Assembly: GCA_947428535.1 (NCBI GenBank)
Contig: CANEMG010000051.1
Location: forward strand, 1-6,809
DNA length: 6,809 bases
Direction of reading: 5' to 3'
From: an uncultured Clostridium sp.
GTDB taxonomy: Bacteria > Bacillota > Clostridia > TANB77 > CAG-508
In this document: one piece after another, positions 5,277-6,809 of the stretch
How the letters are laid out: each line of letters starts with the position of its first letter
Numbering within the stretch: the first letter of the stretch is position 1
Position numbers and translations under genes: made by a program
The notes under the pieces: model-generated
The model's input: the letters and a program-made list of their open reading frames with translations, nothing else
Told to the model about the DNA's origin: nothing
Database searches by the model: none

Positions 5277-6809
5277 TTATTGTGGAGCAGGCGTTTCCTC
5301 TGGAACTGAAGTTGTTGGAGCTACTCCTTGTACTGGAGCAGGTTCTGCAGATGTCGGTGCAGCTGGTACACCAGGTCCCACTCTTATAATTGTGTGCATT
5401 GGACTATATGTATCATTTGATATTACTTCCTTAGAAATTACATTTCCATTCAATCTCACTTCTTTATATGTTGTTACTTTGTATCCTGCATGACCAGATT
5501 GAGAAACCACATGTTGCCCTGGAGCTAAACTTGCATCTTGAGTATATTTTGTAGAATATGGAATTGATCCTGTTGTAACTGGTAAAATTCTTATTTCATA
5601 TTCTTCTTGTTGTTGTACACCATATATTTTAAATTCTGCAATTCCGCCATTTACCGTAGCTTCTATTTTTATAGGATATTCTCTTGAGTTTTTAAATTTA
5701 AAGTCTTTAACTCCATATACAACTGTTGCATCTCTTCCTGCTGGTACATAAGATGTTGTATATGTATGATTTTTTCTTTCTGTTACTTCTAAATTTGCTA
5801 ATAATACGACATTATATAATGTTGAAGATATTTGGCAAATTCCTCCAGCTAATCCATCTACAACTCCACCATCAGCAAATATTTTAGCATCCCTATACCC
5901 TTCTTCTACTGTTCTTTTTCCTACTACTTTATTATAAGAAAACTCTTCTCCTGGCATAAGTACTTTACCGTCTATTTTTCGTGCAGCTATTTTTAAGTTT
6001 GTACTTCTATTTACATTACTTGCATCATATTTAGTACTAAATGATGATACTAAATATGGAAATGCTTCTTTTCCAAGATCATGTATTGTTTTTTTAGCTT
6101 TTGTTATATTTAAATCTATTTCATATTCCTCTTTATCCTCAGATTCTATTATTTTTTTAGCTTCATCAACAGAAATGGCTAAATCAATCCCATCTACATC
6201 AGGATAAATTTTATATGGATTTGCCTCAAAATAAGCATCTTTTGGTTCTGTATGTATCTCTTCATATATTTTATCTATATCTATTTTACTTGCTTTTGCC
6301 TCTTCTACTGGTATTATTAATTCTTGTTTATATCCATCAGCTGTTATTTTGTCTATATTTCTATCAAATACTGCTTTTAGTATATCTTCTTTTAAATCTT
6401 CTTTTTTTACTGCAATTCCATCTGTTCCTTTACTTATTATAAGTTTTCTTTCTTCTATATAATATGTTGGTTCTACAACTACTCCTGGAATTTCTGATGC
6501 AATTCCATCTACAAATTGGTTTAACAATGTTTCATTATATGTGTAAGATATAGGTAATTTTTTATCAAAAATTGTTGTAAATAATAATGTATAATTATTT
6601 ATTAATAAATTATTATTTCTACCAACAAAATATGCTTCTTCTACTGCATTTGCTATTTCGTATTTAAATTCAATTTGCTCTGGATTAAATGATATTTCAT
6701 AATTATCTTCATATTTTAAAGATATTTCTGGTATTAATTCTGTTTTAGTAATTTCATCTAATTTATTTGTAGCTTCTTCTTTACTTAAATCTGAAATATC
6801 TATTCCTTT
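5277..6809 (-). CDS. VanW/YoaR family peptidoglycan-associated protein with G5 domain (N-terminus outside window)
   Basis: There are 510 codons visible, and the frame is still open at the window edge. The TTG at 6527 that could pass for a start is an internal Leu, because the 94 codons upstream of it read as the typical YoaR N-terminal region (GIDISDLSKEEA, AVEEAYFVGR). Only the first few dozen residues, probably with a membrane anchor or signal, are missing. In visible numbering: two PG_binding_4-like repeats at about 60-150 and 155-225; a VanW domain (PF04294) at about 258-398 with MPGEEFSYN, AGGICQISSTLYN (321-333) and NHTYTTSYVP; a G5 domain at about 402-478; and a Pro/Ala/Thr-rich tail at 479-510. 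The family is named after an accessory gene of vanB-type vancomycin resistance, but its reaction is unknown. No van genes are nearby, so a resistance role is not implied. I infer a wall-facing protein binding peptidoglycan or its sugars. Confidence 0.95.
   Translation of the reverse strand, partial: KGIDISDLSKEEATNKLDEITKTELIPEISLKYEDNYEISFNPEQIEFKYEIANAVEEAYFVGRNNNLLINNYTLLFTTIFDKKLPISYTYNETLLNQFVDGIASEIPGVVVEPTYYIEERKLIISKGTDGIAVKKEDLKEDILKAVFDRNIDKITADGYKQELIIPVEEAKASKIDIDKIYEEIHTEPKDAYFEANPYKIYPDVDGIDLAISVDEAKKIIESEDKEEYEIDLNITKAKKTIHDLGKEAFPYLVSSFSTKYDASNVNRSTNLKIAARKIDGKVLMPGEEFSYNKVVGKRTVEEGYRDAKIFADGGVVDGLAGGICQISSTLYNVVLLANLEVTERKNHTYTTSYVPAGRDATVVYGVKDFKFKNSREYPIKIEATVNGGIAEFKIYGVQQQEEYEIRILPVTTGSIPYSTKYTQDASLAPGQHVVSQSGHAGYKVTTYKEVRLNGNVISKEVISNDTYSPMHTIIRVGPGVPAAPTSAEPAPVQGVAPTTSVPEETPAPQ

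Noticed and set aside
6215..6442. Plus-strand open frame of 75 codons, Leu-rich and membrane-like
   Set aside because: It is antisense to the vanW-like gene. The Leu/Tyr richness is the complement of Lys/Glu/Ile codons on the coding strand.
5277..6809. Vancomycin-resistance gene
   Set aside because: VanW-domain proteins with PG_binding_4 and G5 modules are common housekeeping envelope proteins in Clostridia, and no ligase, dehydrogenase or dipeptidase genes of a van cluster are present.
1..6809. CRISPR arrays, tRNA/rRNA genes, transposase genes, riboswitches
   Set aside because: I found no regularly spaced repeats, no cloverleaf-like sequence, no transposase motifs and no conserved riboswitch core. 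Intergenic regions are each about 190-210 bp and are accounted for by promoters, leaders and terminators.

Overview
The window is very AT-rich (about 30 % GC by eye), uses A/T-ending codons and TAA stops, and has strong AAAGGA-type Shine-Dalgarno sites. Its gene families (NPCBM/discoidin surface protein, HtrA, DUF975, VanW/G5) are typical of Clostridia. A gut-type clostridial Bacillota chromosome is the best guess. No phage, insertion sequence, CRISPR array or RNA gene is evident. All tryptophans I read are TGG, so the standard code fits.

Layout: (1) 1-2808, minus strand: a large secreted multidomain protein whose C-terminal end lies outside the window. It has a signal peptide, an NPCBM carbohydrate-binding module, a transglutaminase-like cysteine-enzyme core, a TPR-like segment, two beta-sandwich modules and the start of an F5/8 type C (discoidin) domain. 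Its own sigma-A promoter (TTGACA, 17 bp, TACAAT) lies just upstream. (2) 3019-4137, minus: a membrane-anchored HtrA/DegP-like serine protease with a PDZ domain. Its likely start is an ATG six codons inside the longest open frame. (3) 4326-5087, plus, divergent from htrA: a six-helix DUF975 membrane protein. Its leader has a strong Shine-Dalgarno separated from the ATG by a perfect inverted repeat. (4) 5088-5276: back-to-back terminators between the convergent DUF975 and VanW genes. (5) 5277-6809, minus: a VanW/YoaR-type peptidoglycan-associated protein with a G5 domain and a Pro/Ala-rich tail. Its N-terminus lies beyond the right edge of the window.

All four products belong to the cell envelope or the outside of the cell: a glycan-targeted secreted enzyme, an extracytoplasmic protease, a membrane protein and a wall-binding protein. 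The genes are not one operon, since the strands alternate and each junction has its own promoters or terminators. HtrA could plausibly oversee secreted proteins such as its downstream neighbour, but that is inference. The most interesting item is the transglutaminase-like domain placed between glycan-binding modules in the left-hand gene.
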